Part shown: in pieces, positions 36,780 to 45,294 of the stretch
Layout of the letters: each line of letters opens with the position of its first letter
Numbering within the stretch: position 1 is the stretch's first letter
Source: Clostridium sp. C2-6-12
GTDB taxonomy: Bacteria > Bacillota > Clostridia > Clostridiales > Clostridiaceae
DNA: 64,000 nt
NCBI RefSeq assembly: GCF_009928485.1
Contig: NZ_JAABNP010000005.1
Location: forward strand, 62,001 to 126,000
Direction of reading: 5' to 3'
Position numbers and translations under genes: made by a program
The notes under the pieces: generated by a model
The model's database searches: none
Seen by the model: the letters and a program-made list of their open reading frames with translations, nothing else
What the model was told of the DNA's origin: nothing

Positions 36780-38153
36780 ATGGCAGATATTAAATGGATT
36801 AAGCTAGCTACTTGTATGCCTGATGATGAAAAAATGAAATTAATAGATGCAATGCCAGAGAGGGATACAGTTCATTATTTATGGATAAGATTACTTATAC
36901 AAGCAGCCAAGACTAACGCTGATGGGGAGATATTCTTATCAGAGGATATGCCATATACAGATAAAATGCTTGCCGTAATATTTTCTAGGCCTTTAGCAGA
37001 TATAAAACTTGCACTGAAAACTTTATCTCGTCTTGGGATGATTGAAATAGCTTCTGATAAAGTAATTAAAATTGTAAACTGGGACAAGTATCAAAACATA
37101 GAAGGAATGGAAAGGGTTCGTGAGCAAAATAGAAGAAGAGCTGAGAATCATAGGGAAAAGAAAAAAGAGGAGAAGAAAGCGGCTAAAAGTAATAACGAAG
37201 AAACTCAGAAAAATGAAGTCTTAGAAGAAGAGATAGATATAGAAGAGAATCAAGATTTGGATGAAAATAAAACTATAAAAGAAAAGAAAAATTCAAAAGA
37301 TAATGATGTTTTAGGAGAAAATAAAGATCTAGATAAAAACGGTCCATTAGAAAATTTAGAAACTAGTAAAGAAGCTTCTGCAAATACTCATATTGATGAT
37401 AAAACTAATATTGCTGCTAGTGAAGCTGGCAGTATTGGTAGTACAAAAATTACTGATAATAATGAGGATATCAGCAATAGCATTATAGAAACTGCTGATA
37501 ATAATTTTACTGCTACTAAAAATACTAGTAACGTTACTCAAAATAAAAGTAACGTTACAGTAACGGTACAGAATAAGAAAGAGATAGAGAATAAGAAAAA
37601 GAATAAGAAAGAGAAAAAAGATATAGATAAAGAGAAAAATACAGAGAGTAAAAATAATGCTTGTGATTTAAATAATAACAGCTTAACTTATGGTTTAAAT
37701 AATAAAAATTCAGCTTGTGACGAAGAAGTAAGCAAGTTCAGTATCTTTGAGCAACATAATAATACTAAAAGTGAATCTGTAGAAGAGGAGGATATAAATC
37801 TTAAAGCTTTAGAGCTTATGCAATATCATGAAAAAATAACAGGAAAAGTTGGTGGATGTGATTATGTTGCACTTAGATCAGCTATTGACATTCATGGAGA
37901 AAAACGGGTTAAGATGGCTATGGATGTTGGTTTTGAAAGAAATTGTCCTGACGTAAAGTATGCAATTGGAGTATTAAAAAATTGGAGAAGGGATGGGTAT
38001 CCAGAAGATCATATGGAGGTAAAGAAAAATGGGTTTAGAAGCATTGGAAAGAGTAACACAGCAGATAAAAATGAATTTGCAGGATTCAAGCCAAAGGAAC
38101 CACGAAAACTTACAGAAGCTGAAAGAAAGAGGATTGAAGCAAACCTCATATAA
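36780..38153 (+). CDS. Phage replisome organizer (DnaD-type replication initiator)
   Basis: 457 residues from the ATG at 36780 (MADIKWIKLATCMPDDEKMK), with GGGAG upstream. Residues 1-125 are the phage replisome organizer winged-helix domain (DTVHYLWIRLLIQAAKTNAD, TLSRLGMIEIASDKVIKIVN). Residues ~130-340 are a low-complexity Lys/Glu/Asn linker. Residues ~350-420 resemble a DnaD C-terminal domain (LKALELMQYHEKITGKVGG, CPDVKYAIGVLKNWRRDGYP). It should bind the element's origin and recruit the loader encoded next. Its last 125 bases overlap the dnaC-like gene. Confidence 0.88.
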   Translation: MADIKWIKLATCMPDDEKMKLIDAMPERDTVHYLWIRLLIQAAKTNADGEIFLSEDMPYTDKMLAVIFSRPLADIKLALKTLSRLGMIEIASDKVIKIVNWDKYQNIEGMERVREQNRRRAENHREKKKEEKKAAKSNNEETQKNEVLEEEIDIEENQDLDENKTIKEKKNSKDNDVLGENKDLDKNGPLENLETSKEASANTHIDDKTNIAASEAGSIGSTKITDNNEDISNSIIETADNNFTATKNTSNVTQNKSNVTVTVQNKKEIENKKKNKKEKKDIDKEKNTESKNNACDLNNNSLTYGLNNKNSACDEEVSKFSIFEQHNNTKSESVEEEDINLKALELMQYHEKITGKVGGCDYVALRSAIDIHGEKRVKMAMDVGFERNCPDVKYAIGVLKNWRRDGYPEDHMEVKKNGFRSIGKSNTADKNEFAGFKPKEPRKLTEAERKRIEANLI

Positions 38154-38829
38154 GTGCAGTAGATGCTGTGACACCGGATGGATACTTGTTCCACAAGAAC
38201 ATATGCAGCCACTTGCTTTAGCCTGTGAATGCATGAAAATAGAAAAACTAAAGAATGAGTGGAAGTATTCAGGAATTAATGTTGAACAAAGTAAACTTAC
38301 TTTCTCTAGTTTTGAAGTTTGGAATAAGGCATCACAAAGGATAAAGGATACTGCAGCAGCTTATTGTGCTGATTTTGATGAAATTAGAGGTGGCAGGCGT
38401 AATAGTATTTTACTATGTGGACAAGTTGGCAGTGGAAAATCTCACTGTAGCATTGCAGTTGCATTAAACTTTTTAAAACAAAGGATTAAAGTAGTGTACA
38501 TGCCTTATAGAGATGTGATTACAAAGATAAAACAAAATATGATTGATGAAGAATACTACACCAAAATTATTTCAAAGTATCAATTATGCGAGGTACTACT
38601 TATTGATGACCTCTTCAAAGGAAAAATTAATGAAACAGACGTAAATATTATGTTTGAAATCATTAATTACAGGTATCTTAATTTTCTGCCTATTATAGTC
38701 AGCAGTGAATTTTCTATTGATAGATTATTAGCCTTTGATGAAGGTGTTGCCTCAAGGATATATGAAATGTCAAAAGATTATGTGGTAGAAATTGAAAAGG
38801 ATATTAGGAATAATTATAGGCTTAAGTAA
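38029..38829 (+). CDS. DnaC-like helicase loader ATPase
   Basis: 266 residues. GGAGGTAAAGAAAA before ATG 38029 is a good ribosome site located inside the upstream gene. The N-terminal region has a zinc-ribbon-like CSRCCDTGW and CECMK; the AAA+ core shows Walker A LLCGQVGSGKSHCSIAVAL near residue 128, Walker B VLLIDDLFKG near 193 and the arginine-finger region ASRIYEMSKDY. It should load replicative helicase at the element's origin, working with the replisome organizer. The 125-base out-of-frame overlap with that gene is unusually long. Confidence 0.92.
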   Translation: MGLEALERVTQQIKMNLQDSSQRNHENLQKLKERGLKQTSYKCSRCCDTGWILVPQEHMQPLALACECMKIEKLKNEWKYSGINVEQSKLTFSSFEVWNKASQRIKDTAAAYCADFDEIRGGRRNSILLCGQVGSGKSHCSIAVALNFLKQRIKVVYMPYRDVITKIKQNMIDEEYYTKIISKYQLCEVLLIDDLFKGKINETDVNIMFEIINYRYLNFLPIIVSSEFSIDRLLAFDEGVASRIYEMSKDYVVEIEKDIRNNYRLK

Positions 38830-38913
38830 GTTCATCTGGAATAATTATAGGCTTAAGTAAATCATAAACTATAGGTTGTTAATAAATTAATTTGTGAAAG
38901 GAAGTTGTTATAA

Positions 38914-39153
38914 ATGAAAGCATCAGGAATAGTAAGAAATGTTGATCCATTAGGAAGAGTTGTAATACCAAAGGAAATGAGAAAAGTACTATGCATTAAC
39001 GAGGGAGATCCAATTGAAATAGTTAAGGTTAATAATGATATAGTTTTAAGGAAATATAGTAAGGGATGCATCTTTTGTGGTAGTGATAAAGATGTTGTTG
39101 AATTTAATGGAGCTATTGTTTGTGATGGATGCAGAAAGGCTTTGGGTAAATAA
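38914..39153 (+). CDS. AbrB-family transition regulator with zinc ribbon
   Basis: 79 residues. The N-terminal swapped-hairpin domain reads GIVRNVDPLGRVVIPKEMRK, the AbrB/SpoVT signature; the C-terminal part has CIFCGS and CDGCRK, two CxxC pairs that could bind zinc. Such AbrB-plus-zinc proteins are common in clostridial phages and chromosomes. It is probably a DNA-binding regulator of the element. GAAAGGAAG precedes the ATG. Confidence 0.88.
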   Translation: MKASGIVRNVDPLGRVVIPKEMRKVLCINEGDPIEIVKVNNDIVLRKYSKGCIFCGSDKDVVEFNGAIVCDGCRKALGK

Positions 39154-39180
39154 TAATTCTTAAGAAAGGGGATAAGCAAA

Positions 39181-39936
39181 ATGGGAGGTTTACTAATTTT
39201 TAAAGATGAAAGATTTGGGGAAATAAGATGGGTAAAAATTAATAATAAAGATTATGCTGTTGGAATAGATATAGCAAAAGCATTGGGATATAAAAACCCA
39301 AGAGATGCAATTTTAAGGCATTGTAGGGGTGTCGTGAAACACGACATAGGGGTAGTAACAGGAAAAAGGAAAGATGGAACGGATGCTATTCAAAATGTAG
39401 AAATGAGTTTAATACCGGAAGGGGATGTATACCGCCTAACTGCAAAATCCGAATTGCCAGGTGCAGAAAAATTTGAAGCATGGATTTTTGATGAAATACT
39501 ACCTTGTATACGAAAAACAGGAATGTATGCTACAGATGAATTATTAGATAATCCAGATTTATTAATTGCTGCAGCTACAAAGTTAAAAGAAGAAAGAGAA
39601 GGAAGATTAGAAGCTGAAAAGAGAGTAAAATTATTAGAACCAAAAGCACAATTCTATGATGATGTTGCAGGCTCTAAAGATGCAATTGAAATGGGACATG
39701 TTGCAAAAGTTCTTGGTATTAAGAGAATGGGAAGGAATAGACTATTTTCATTATTAAGAGATAAAAAAGTCTTAGATAAAAATAATATTCCTTATCAGCA
39801 GTTTGTAGATTCTGGTTATTTTCGCATATTGGAACAAAAGTATACTGTACCTAGTGGAGAAACTAAAATTAATGTAAAAACTATGGTATTTCAGAAGGGT
39901 ATAGATTTCATAGGAAGAAAGATTAGAGAGTTATAA
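39181..39936 (+). CDS. BRO-N/KilAC phage antirepressor
   Basis: 251 residues. The BRO-N domain covers residues 1-110 (LIFKDERFGEIRWVKINNKD, IDIAKALGYKNPRDAILRHC, SELPGAEKFEAWIFDEILPC); the C-terminal KilAC DNA-binding domain follows (GHVAKVLGIKRMGRNRLFSL). Antirepressors of this type relieve phage repressors or regulate prophage genes. It is the last gene of the rightward early block and shares a terminator with the opposing DUF2922 gene. Confidence 0.9.
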   Translation: MGGLLIFKDERFGEIRWVKINNKDYAVGIDIAKALGYKNPRDAILRHCRGVVKHDIGVVTGKRKDGTDAIQNVEMSLIPEGDVYRLTAKSELPGAEKFEAWIFDEILPCIRKTGMYATDELLDNPDLLIAAATKLKEEREGRLEAEKRVKLLEPKAQFYDDVAGSKDAIEMGHVAKVLGIKRMGRNRLFSLLRDKKVLDKNNIPYQQFVDSGYFRILEQKYTVPSGETKINVKTMVFQKGIDFIGRKIREL

Positions 39937-39965
39937 ATTAAAGATTTGTATGAAAATTCATATAT

Positions 39966-40008
39966 AAAAATGGAGGCTATCCTATTCGTAAGGACAACCT
40001 CCATTTTT
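39966..40008. terminator. Bidirectional terminator, antirepressor and DUF2922 genes
   Basis: AAAAATGGAGG (39966-39976) pairs perfectly with CCTCCATTTTT (39998-40008), with an inner ATCCTATTCGTAAGGAC hairpin. T-runs lie at both ends, fitting the convergent genes on each side. Confidence 0.88.
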
Positions 40009-40020
40009 AAAAACCAGCGA

Positions 40021-40239
40021 CTAAGCTACTTCATATTTAGTAACTTGTCTTTGAGTCAATTGAGCACCAGATTTCTTAACTAAATCGCCAGAATTAGTTT
40101 TGAAAATATTCTTGGCAATAACAACATCCATAAGTGCATTGACTTCATCTTTAGTAAGAGTAGATTTAACACCGCTAACGCTTAAAGTAGTCTTTAAACC
40201 AGCAGCAGTTAAAAAAGTCATAGCTAAAGTATATTCCAT
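40021..40239 (-). CDS. DUF2922 family protein
   Basis: 72 residues (MEYTLAMTFLTAAGLKTTLS...), matching the small clostridial DUF2922 family. No function is known. It follows a DUF1659 gene by 43 bases on the same strand, the usual pairing. AGGTATGTTAAATGG-type spacing puts GGAGG before the ATG. Upstream of the pair lies the CATATATC box also found before the YvrJ, RHH, Cys-rich and sigma factor genes at 51.6-53.5 kb. Confidence 0.85.
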   Translation of the reverse strand: MEYTLAMTFLTAAGLKTTLSVSGVKSTLTKDEVNALMDVVIAKNIFKTNSGDLVKKSGAQLTQRQVTKYEVA

Positions 40240-40282
40240 TTAACATACCTCCAATCCTAAAAATTTACTTAGGAATGCTATC

Positions 40283-40507
40283 CTAAGCATTTACTAAACT
40301 AGAAGATTCATTTATAAAGTAATCTCTAGTTGAAGCTTCCATAACGCCTTTTATTGCTTCAGCAACATCATAGACATTTTGAGGAGCAGCATCTGTTTTT
40401 ACACCAGAAAAAGTCTTCTTGCTGTAGATCGCGTCCCCCGCTTTATCAGTCCCGCTTTGAACTTCAATGCTTAGGGATGCAGTTTGAATTGATTTTGTTA
40501 CAGCCAT
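40283..40507 (-). CDS. DUF1659 family protein
   Basis: 74 residues from the ATG at 40507 (MAVTKSIQTASLSIEVQSGT), set by GGAGG just upstream; six extra residues back to 40525 lack a ribosome site. The DUF1659 family is small, found in Bacillus and Clostridium, and of unknown function, nearly always beside DUF2922. Here the pair is 13 kb from the YvrJ/sigma block but shares its promoter box, suggesting co-regulation. Confidence 0.85.
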   Translation of the reverse strand: MAVTKSIQTASLSIEVQSGTDKAGDAIYSKKTFSGVKTDAAPQNVYDVAEAIKGVMEASTRDYFINESSSLVNA

Positions 40508-40539
40508 AGTTTTTACCTCCTTCATTTTGTTTTCATAAA

Positions 40540-40548
40540 GGATATATG
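40540..40548 (-). promoter_or_regulatory. CATATATC box of the DUF1659-DUF2922 operon
   Basis: On the minus strand the bases read CATATATCC, 33 bases before the DUF1659 start. An ATGTAA-like hexamer lies 21 bases further upstream. The same CATATATC word precedes four other genes in the accessory zone. Confidence 0.5.
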
Positions 40549-40642
40549 GACAAATGCTCGCTATTACATAAATAAATAAAATTTATTTGTTTTTTAATCA
40601 ACAAAAGAACTAAAACAGATTAAAAGTATTGAAAGGATGATC

Positions 40643-41335
40643 ATGAAAAGTGAATGTTTTATTGAAGGACAAATTAGTATATTTGATTTGCCTGCTATAG
40701 AGGTTGTAAAACCAAAGGAAATAATTATTAAAGGGGAAAATAAAGAATTAGATAAGTTTGATAGTATTATAAAATTATATTCTAATAGCTGCAGTAGAAT
40801 AGTGAAAACACTTAGTGGAGCATTATTAGTTGAATTGAATGATAAAACCTTATATTTTAATTCAGATGAAGTAAATGAATTTAATTTACCTAAAGATGTG
40901 GGAATAATGCCTGGAGAAGAAATGCTTATTGTGAATATTGATAAGGAAATAAATGAAATACAAAGACAAAAGTTAAAAGATCTTAAGCCTAAGCAATATA
41001 TCAAAAGAAAAGGTGATGCAAATTTAATAATACCTGGAGAGAAAACTATAGTTATAAATCCTAAGGGATGGATATTGGAATATATACAGAAGCCTAAATT
41101 CGAAGAAAACGAAATTTTTGAAACAGAAAATTATTTTATAAATAAAGTTATTGAAGAAAATATAAGAGAATCAGATATAGATTATAAAGTTGGAAATAAA
41201 GTTTATATTGAGTATCAGGGAATCAAATCAATAGGAAAAATAGTTAGAATATATAATAATGGAGAAACCTTAAATGTAGTTTGGGATGGTAAACAAACTG
41301 CTTTTTACTATAAGAATGTTGAATTAGCAGAATAA
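40643..41335 (+). CDS. Element protein of unknown function
   Basis: 230 residues from the ATG at 40643 (MKSECFIEGQISIFDLPAIE), with AAAGG six bases upstream; the ATG at 40637 is too close to it. The N-terminal ISIFDLP segment occurs in clostridial phage proteins of unknown role. The C-terminal 60 residues (YKVGNKVYIEYQGIKSIGKI, VVWDGKQTAFYYKNVEL) look like a small SH3/KOW-like beta barrel. No function is assigned. Confidence 0.7.
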   Translation: MKSECFIEGQISIFDLPAIEVVKPKEIIIKGENKELDKFDSIIKLYSNSCSRIVKTLSGALLVELNDKTLYFNSDEVNEFNLPKDVGIMPGEEMLIVNIDKEINEIQRQKLKDLKPKQYIKRKGDANLIIPGEKTIVINPKGWILEYIQKPKFEENEIFETENYFINKVIEENIRESDIDYKVGNKVYIEYQGIKSIGKIVRIYNNGETLNVVWDGKQTAFYYKNVELAE

Positions 41336-41426
41336 AAGCAAGAAGCACAGGTTAGAAGATCTTTATATATGATTATAATTTTAGAAATAAGGCAAGTATT
41401 AAAATAAAGAGATTTTGGAGGCAGTT

Positions 41427-41612
41427 ATGGCTTATATGATAAATGATTTATATAATTTAGCACTAGTCTTATTACGTGGATGCATAGTTATAGTGCTTGT
41501 TACAGGAGTATATATAATAGGAATAATAAAATATACAAAAAAGTATAGAATTCCTGCTAGAGAAGTAGAGAAGATAAAGATTGATAATATTATTAACAAA
41601 GAAAATATTTAG
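41427..41612 (+). CDS. Small single-pass membrane protein
   Basis: 61 residues from the ATG at 41427 (MAYMINDLYNLALVLLRGCI), set by TTGGAGG at 41415-41421. One membrane helix (LLRGCIVIVLVTGVYIIGII) is followed by a basic cytoplasmic tail. Family unknown. A terminator follows at 41623. Confidence 0.6.
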   Translation: MAYMINDLYNLALVLLRGCIVIVLVTGVYIIGIIKYTKKYRIPAREVEKIKIDNIINKENI

Positions 41613-41622
41613 GTGATTTAAA

Positions 41623-41663
41623 ATGTAGCAGCATAAATAAGTGTTGCTGCATTTATTTTTTTG
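41623..41663 (+). terminator. Terminator after the small membrane gene
   Basis: ATGTAGCAGCA (41623-41633) pairs with TGTTGCTGCAT (41642-41652), with two G-T pairs, followed by TTATTTTTTT. Confidence 0.8.
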
Positions 41664-41892
41664 TAGAAGTAGATAATTATTCCATAAGTGAAAAAATTGG
41701 ATTATAATGGGTTATATAGTCTGATAGGTAATTATAAGATTTTATTCTTATAATGTGAACTTAGATAATCGCTAATGTACAGAAATTTTGTAAGATATCA
41801 AAAAAGTAAATAAAAAGAAATGTTAAATAACTTATATGATGTTAATGATCGATTATATCAATGGAATTGAATGGAGGGTAAAGCGCAGAATT

Positions 41893-42774
41893 ATGGGAAC
41901 AAATTCAGAAAATGAATCTGTAAATAAACTCGGTAAAAACATTAAGCACTTGAGAAGTATTCATGGTGAAACTCTGAAGGAATTGGGAGAAGTTGTGCAC
42001 TTTGGGAATACTACTATAAAAAATTATGAAAATGGAGAACGTCAGCCTGATCCACAAACATTGCACATGTTAGCAAAACATTATGGAAAAACCGTTGATG
42101 AAATACTACGCTCAGATTTGACTGAATTAGGTCCTGTAAAGTTTTTAATTGACGGATCAGAAGATATTGCAAAAATGATGAAGATATTTTTTCCTCTTTC
42201 GTGCTCTGATAATGCGCTAAAAAGTCCTGCTTTCAAGAAAGGCTATGATTTATGTAGTCGTATTATAGATGCCTTTTCCAATAATGAGGGTATAAGTGGA
42301 AGAATAATTCCTGAATGCTTCGAGGCGTTTGAGCAAGCAACTGATGAGGGGGAAATACCAGAAGCAACAGCTAACAATATATGGCTTGTATTTGTGTTGT
42401 GGTCTCAAATAATAGATGAAGAGATGATAAAGGCTACAGAATCATTACTGTATCCACGTAGAAATACACCTCCATTTGTTAAGTTATATTTGAATGCAAA
42501 AGCAAATGAAAGTGAAGAAACAAAAAAGAAACGTCAAGATTTTATTAATGACTTTGATGATATTATAGTTGAATTAATTAAGGATCTGAAATCATCTCTG
42601 AATTTGGCTGAGCTTGCAGATTACTATCTGGCATTGCGATATGTAGTTTCTATGATAGATACTGGGTTAAGCTCAGAAATGAACACCGCAGTCGGCATGC
42701 AGATGATGTTATCTTTTTTGCAGTTAGGAAATCCTTATGCTTTGCGTTTTGTCGAAATGTCTGTAAACTCTTGA
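41893..42774 (+). CDS. XRE-type regulator with long C-terminal helical domain
   Basis: About 293 residues from the ATG at 41893 (MGTNSENESVNKLGKNIKHL). Residues 10-70 are a helix-turn-helix (ELGEVVHFGNTTIKNYENGE, then LAKHYGKTVDEIL). The remaining ~220 residues are predicted helical and unlike a standard peptidase or sensor domain. Codon use is richer in G/C than neighbours (many CGT, CTC, GGC codons), which suggests a separate origin. It may control the 42958-44750 genes that follow. GGAGGG lies about 13 bases before the start, so start choice is uncertain. Confidence 0.75.
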   Translation: MGTNSENESVNKLGKNIKHLRSIHGETLKELGEVVHFGNTTIKNYENGERQPDPQTLHMLAKHYGKTVDEILRSDLTELGPVKFLIDGSEDIAKMMKIFFPLSCSDNALKSPAFKKGYDLCSRIIDAFSNNEGISGRIIPECFEAFEQATDEGEIPEATANNIWLVFVLWSQIIDEEMIKATESLLYPRRNTPPFVKLYLNAKANESEETKKKRQDFINDFDDIIVELIKDLKSSLNLAELADYYLALRYVVSMIDTGLSSEMNTAVGMQMMLSFLQLGNPYALRFVEMSVNS

Positions 42775-42957
42775 GAACGAATAATAATTTTAAGTATTCT
42801 TAAATAGGATTTGGCTAAATTGCCTTGGGTCTGATATGAGCTTCACATATTGTGAAAGTAAGCTTCCTGAGATTAGTGTAAGATATTATTGTAAGTAGAT
42901 GATAATTATCATCAAGGATAGCATTGTAGCGATACGACAATTTGAAAGGAGATAGAA

Positions 42958-43383
42958 ATGGAACAGACATTCAACTTGGATATGAAGATGACCCGGGATA
43001 TAGAAAAAAAGAAAACATTTTTTGGTTTTGTAAAGGAGCATAAGAAAATAATTGCAATTGGAGCTATAACAACATGTGCTGTGGTTGTGGGTATAGTTAT
43101 CGTCAAAAACAGAACAGCGACCAATGTTCTAAATATTGAAGAAGTCGCGTCTAAGGGATTAAAAACACATGTTGATGTAATTTCCGTAGATTCAGGAGTT
43201 GTTGAGGCGTGCCATGAATCGAATCTGCCCAGCAATAAACTCATCAATGTGAACAAGCATTTGCGAAATCTTCCTAATGGGTGTAAGGCATCGCAAAGCA
43301 AGATTGAGTTGGCAGCACAGTATGGCATCTCCTTAGGAGAACATCAAACATGGGTCAACTCTTATGCAAAGACAGCAGTCTGA
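42958..43383 (+). CDS. Single-pass membrane protein of unknown function
   Basis: 141 residues. Residues 1-30 are charged, residues 32-49 form a membrane helix (IIAIGAITTCAVVVGIVIV), and the rest is outside or inside with no recognised domain (VDSGVVEACHESNLPSNKLI). AAAGGAG precedes the ATG. Codon use matches the XRE gene upstream rather than the AT-rich element genes, so the two were probably acquired together. Confidence 0.7.
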   Translation: MEQTFNLDMKMTRDIEKKKTFFGFVKEHKKIIAIGAITTCAVVVGIVIVKNRTATNVLNIEEVASKGLKTHVDVISVDSGVVEACHESNLPSNKLINVNKHLRNLPNGCKASQSKIELAAQYGISLGEHQTWVNSYAKTAV

Positions 43384-43421
43384 ATAGAATCAAAAATTTA
43401 GACCAAGAGGAAGAAAAATCT

Positions 43422-43676
43422 ATGGGTGAAAGATTTCTTAATGTTAATTGGTGGTGGAATCGTTGCAAGGCATATTTAAATGGTCAGTCAGGGTTTGATG
43501 ACCATAAATATATTTAGGAATGTACACAATGTGGTAATGATTCGATCATCATTAAATTACTGCTATTAAGTAGATCCGTTCAAGTTATAGGTTTCAGCAC
43601 GCTTCAAAGTGAAATAATGGTAACACTAAGTAAATCTAAAAAAAGCTTATTTCTTAATATATACAAGAATATATAG
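43422..43676 (+). pseudogene. Small gene interrupted by an in-frame TAG
   Basis: The frame opens at ATG 43422 after AAGAGGAAG (MGERFLNVNWWWNRCKAYLN), reaches TAG at 43515, and continues in the same frame without a stop to 43676. The first codons after the TAG read ECTQCGND, a CxxC metal-binding pair fitting the sequence before it. This looks like a small zinc-binding protein broken by one nonsense change, or a 31-residue peptide followed by chance coding-like sequence. Confidence 0.4.
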
Positions 43677-43752
43677 TGCATGTTAGGAAGGAAAGTTGTA
43701 AATAAAAGCAACCATAGAGTTTTTTAAAGAAATTATAAGGAGGATAATAAAA

Positions 43753-44190
43753 ATGAAAATAAAAAAACTGGCGATAATTAGCCTTTGTGTGGCTCTACTC
43801 ATAACAATATTTACTGGGTGTAGTTCGGGCAATGGTGGTAAAAACACAGAAAAGCAAATACTTGACTTGATGGGTGAATGGAAACAAGAAAATAGTAAAT
43901 CTGATAAGTCCTATCAAGCTGCAACAATAAGCGGGGATACGATTACAATTTATTGGATAAGTGATAACGGAGACACAAAATCACTTTATTGGGCTGGTTC
44001 TTTTGTCGCTCCAACAACTGCTGACGAACCTTATTCATGGACTTCGAAAAATGACCATAGTAAAACTGAGAGTGCTTTGCTCGCTTCGAGTGATGATACT
44101 AAAACTATGAAATACGAAAATGGTGTATTAAGCTATGAAGCTTCGGCTATGGGCACGACTACAACGGTTAAACTCAAAAAGCAACAATAA
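43753..44190 (+). CDS. Predicted lipoprotein
   Basis: 145 residues. A signal peptide (MKIKKLAIISLCVALLITIF) ends in the lipobox FTGC with Cys at residue 23, so the mature protein should be lipid-anchored outside the membrane. The mature part is about 120 residues, rich in Ser/Thr (YQAATISGDTITIYWISDNG), with no recognised enzyme motif. AGGAGG is a strong ribosome site. Similar small lipocalin-like lipoproteins are known in clostridia, but function is unknown. Confidence 0.82.
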   Translation: MKIKKLAIISLCVALLITIFTGCSSGNGGKNTEKQILDLMGEWKQENSKSDKSYQAATISGDTITIYWISDNGDTKSLYWAGSFVAPTTADEPYSWTSKNDHSKTESALLASSDDTKTMKYENGVLSYEASAMGTTTTVKLKKQQ

Positions 44191-44408
44191 TGACAATAAG
44201 AAGAGCTGAGGGCTTTCGTGCATAACCTCACCAAATAAGCATAATGAAACAGTTAAATTCCAATTTGCATGATTAAACAAAAAGAGAATAATGTAGGTTT
44301 TATTAATGTAAATAATCGCAATTGTAAATTATTGCAAATCATGAGCTAGTAGATAGATAAATAGGAATATTCCATGGAACAAAATTATAAAAGAAAGGAG
44401 AAAAACTT

Positions 44409-44750
44409 ATGTGGACGGAGTACGATAATCAAGGTTTTGCAAACGAGGAGGATTACTTAAGATCACTAAAAAAAGATGACAGCTATGATTTTTCCTATTC
44501 TTTTGAGTATATTGCTAAGAATTATGGAAATGACAACTACGATATAGAAACAACTAACATGGAGGTAAGTGTTAATTGGAGTGATGCACAATTAGGATAT
44601 GTTATTTCATTCAACATTCCTGAAATGTATAAAATTGACGCATCTCAAGGAAATGGTTCTGAAATGGAATTTTATGAGAATGATGTTTATTGGCGGTTAA
44701 AATTAGATCTTGAAAGTATTGGTATCGGCGCAGAAGCTATAGTAATTTAA
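44409..44750 (+). CDS. Hypothetical protein
   Basis: 113 residues (MWTEYDNQGFANEEDYLRSL...), acidic and aromatic-rich, with predicted beta strands (MEVSVNWSDAQLGYVISFNI). No family is recognised and there is no signal peptide. AAAGGAG precedes the ATG. It ends the slightly G/C-richer patch that begins at 41.9 kb; the giant RNA region starts about 550 bases later. Confidence 0.6.
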   Translation: MWTEYDNQGFANEEDYLRSLKKDDSYDFSYSFEYIAKNYGNDNYDIETTNMEVSVNWSDAQLGYVISFNIPEMYKIDASQGNGSEMEFYENDVYWRLKLDLESIGIGAEAIVI

Positions 44751-45294
44751 GTAATTTCAACTTTATATAATAGATGGTTCCAGTTGCAAAAAAGTGGAGA
44801 ATGCCGATTGATATTATCCAAGCATATGTAAATTCCAATTTCGTAGAGTAAGTTATAAATGCTATCAATTGCTATTGATACGATAAATTATTATAAATAG
44901 AATGCAAATAAACATTATTCATACAACTAGGATTTAATATATCAGAATAAGTAAGTAATATGTTCAAGCCTAAATACATATATACTATGGCATTCTTCAA
45001 ATGTATTATTTAGCTTTGTAATATGATTACTTAATAGATAAGAGCGAGTTTTAGATTTAGAAAATATTGAAGGAAGTTAATGTTTTCTGCTACAACTTAG
45101 CTTTAAATTCTCTTCTAATCTCAAAGGCCAGCTAAGTGACTCCAAGTCAAAGGAAGTAATAGACAAGCTTATCATTATTCCTGCAATAATTATTTAAAAG
45201 TATGTTGATATTGTATAGGTCCTGTTGCAGGTTATTTCATTAAAGCTAGCCTATTACCTTGATTTTAACTCGCTTATGCTCAAACAAAGGAAAA
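44751..45294. other. Gene-free stretch downstream of giant RNA A
   Basis: No open frame of useful length with a ribosome site was found. The part from about 45060 to 45294 may be the 3' end of giant RNA A on the minus strand, since it contains further short hairpins (for example TTATT/AATAA near 45176-45190 and CCTG/CAGG near 45221-45231). 44751-45060 is AT-rich and shows nothing recognisable. Confidence 0.4.
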
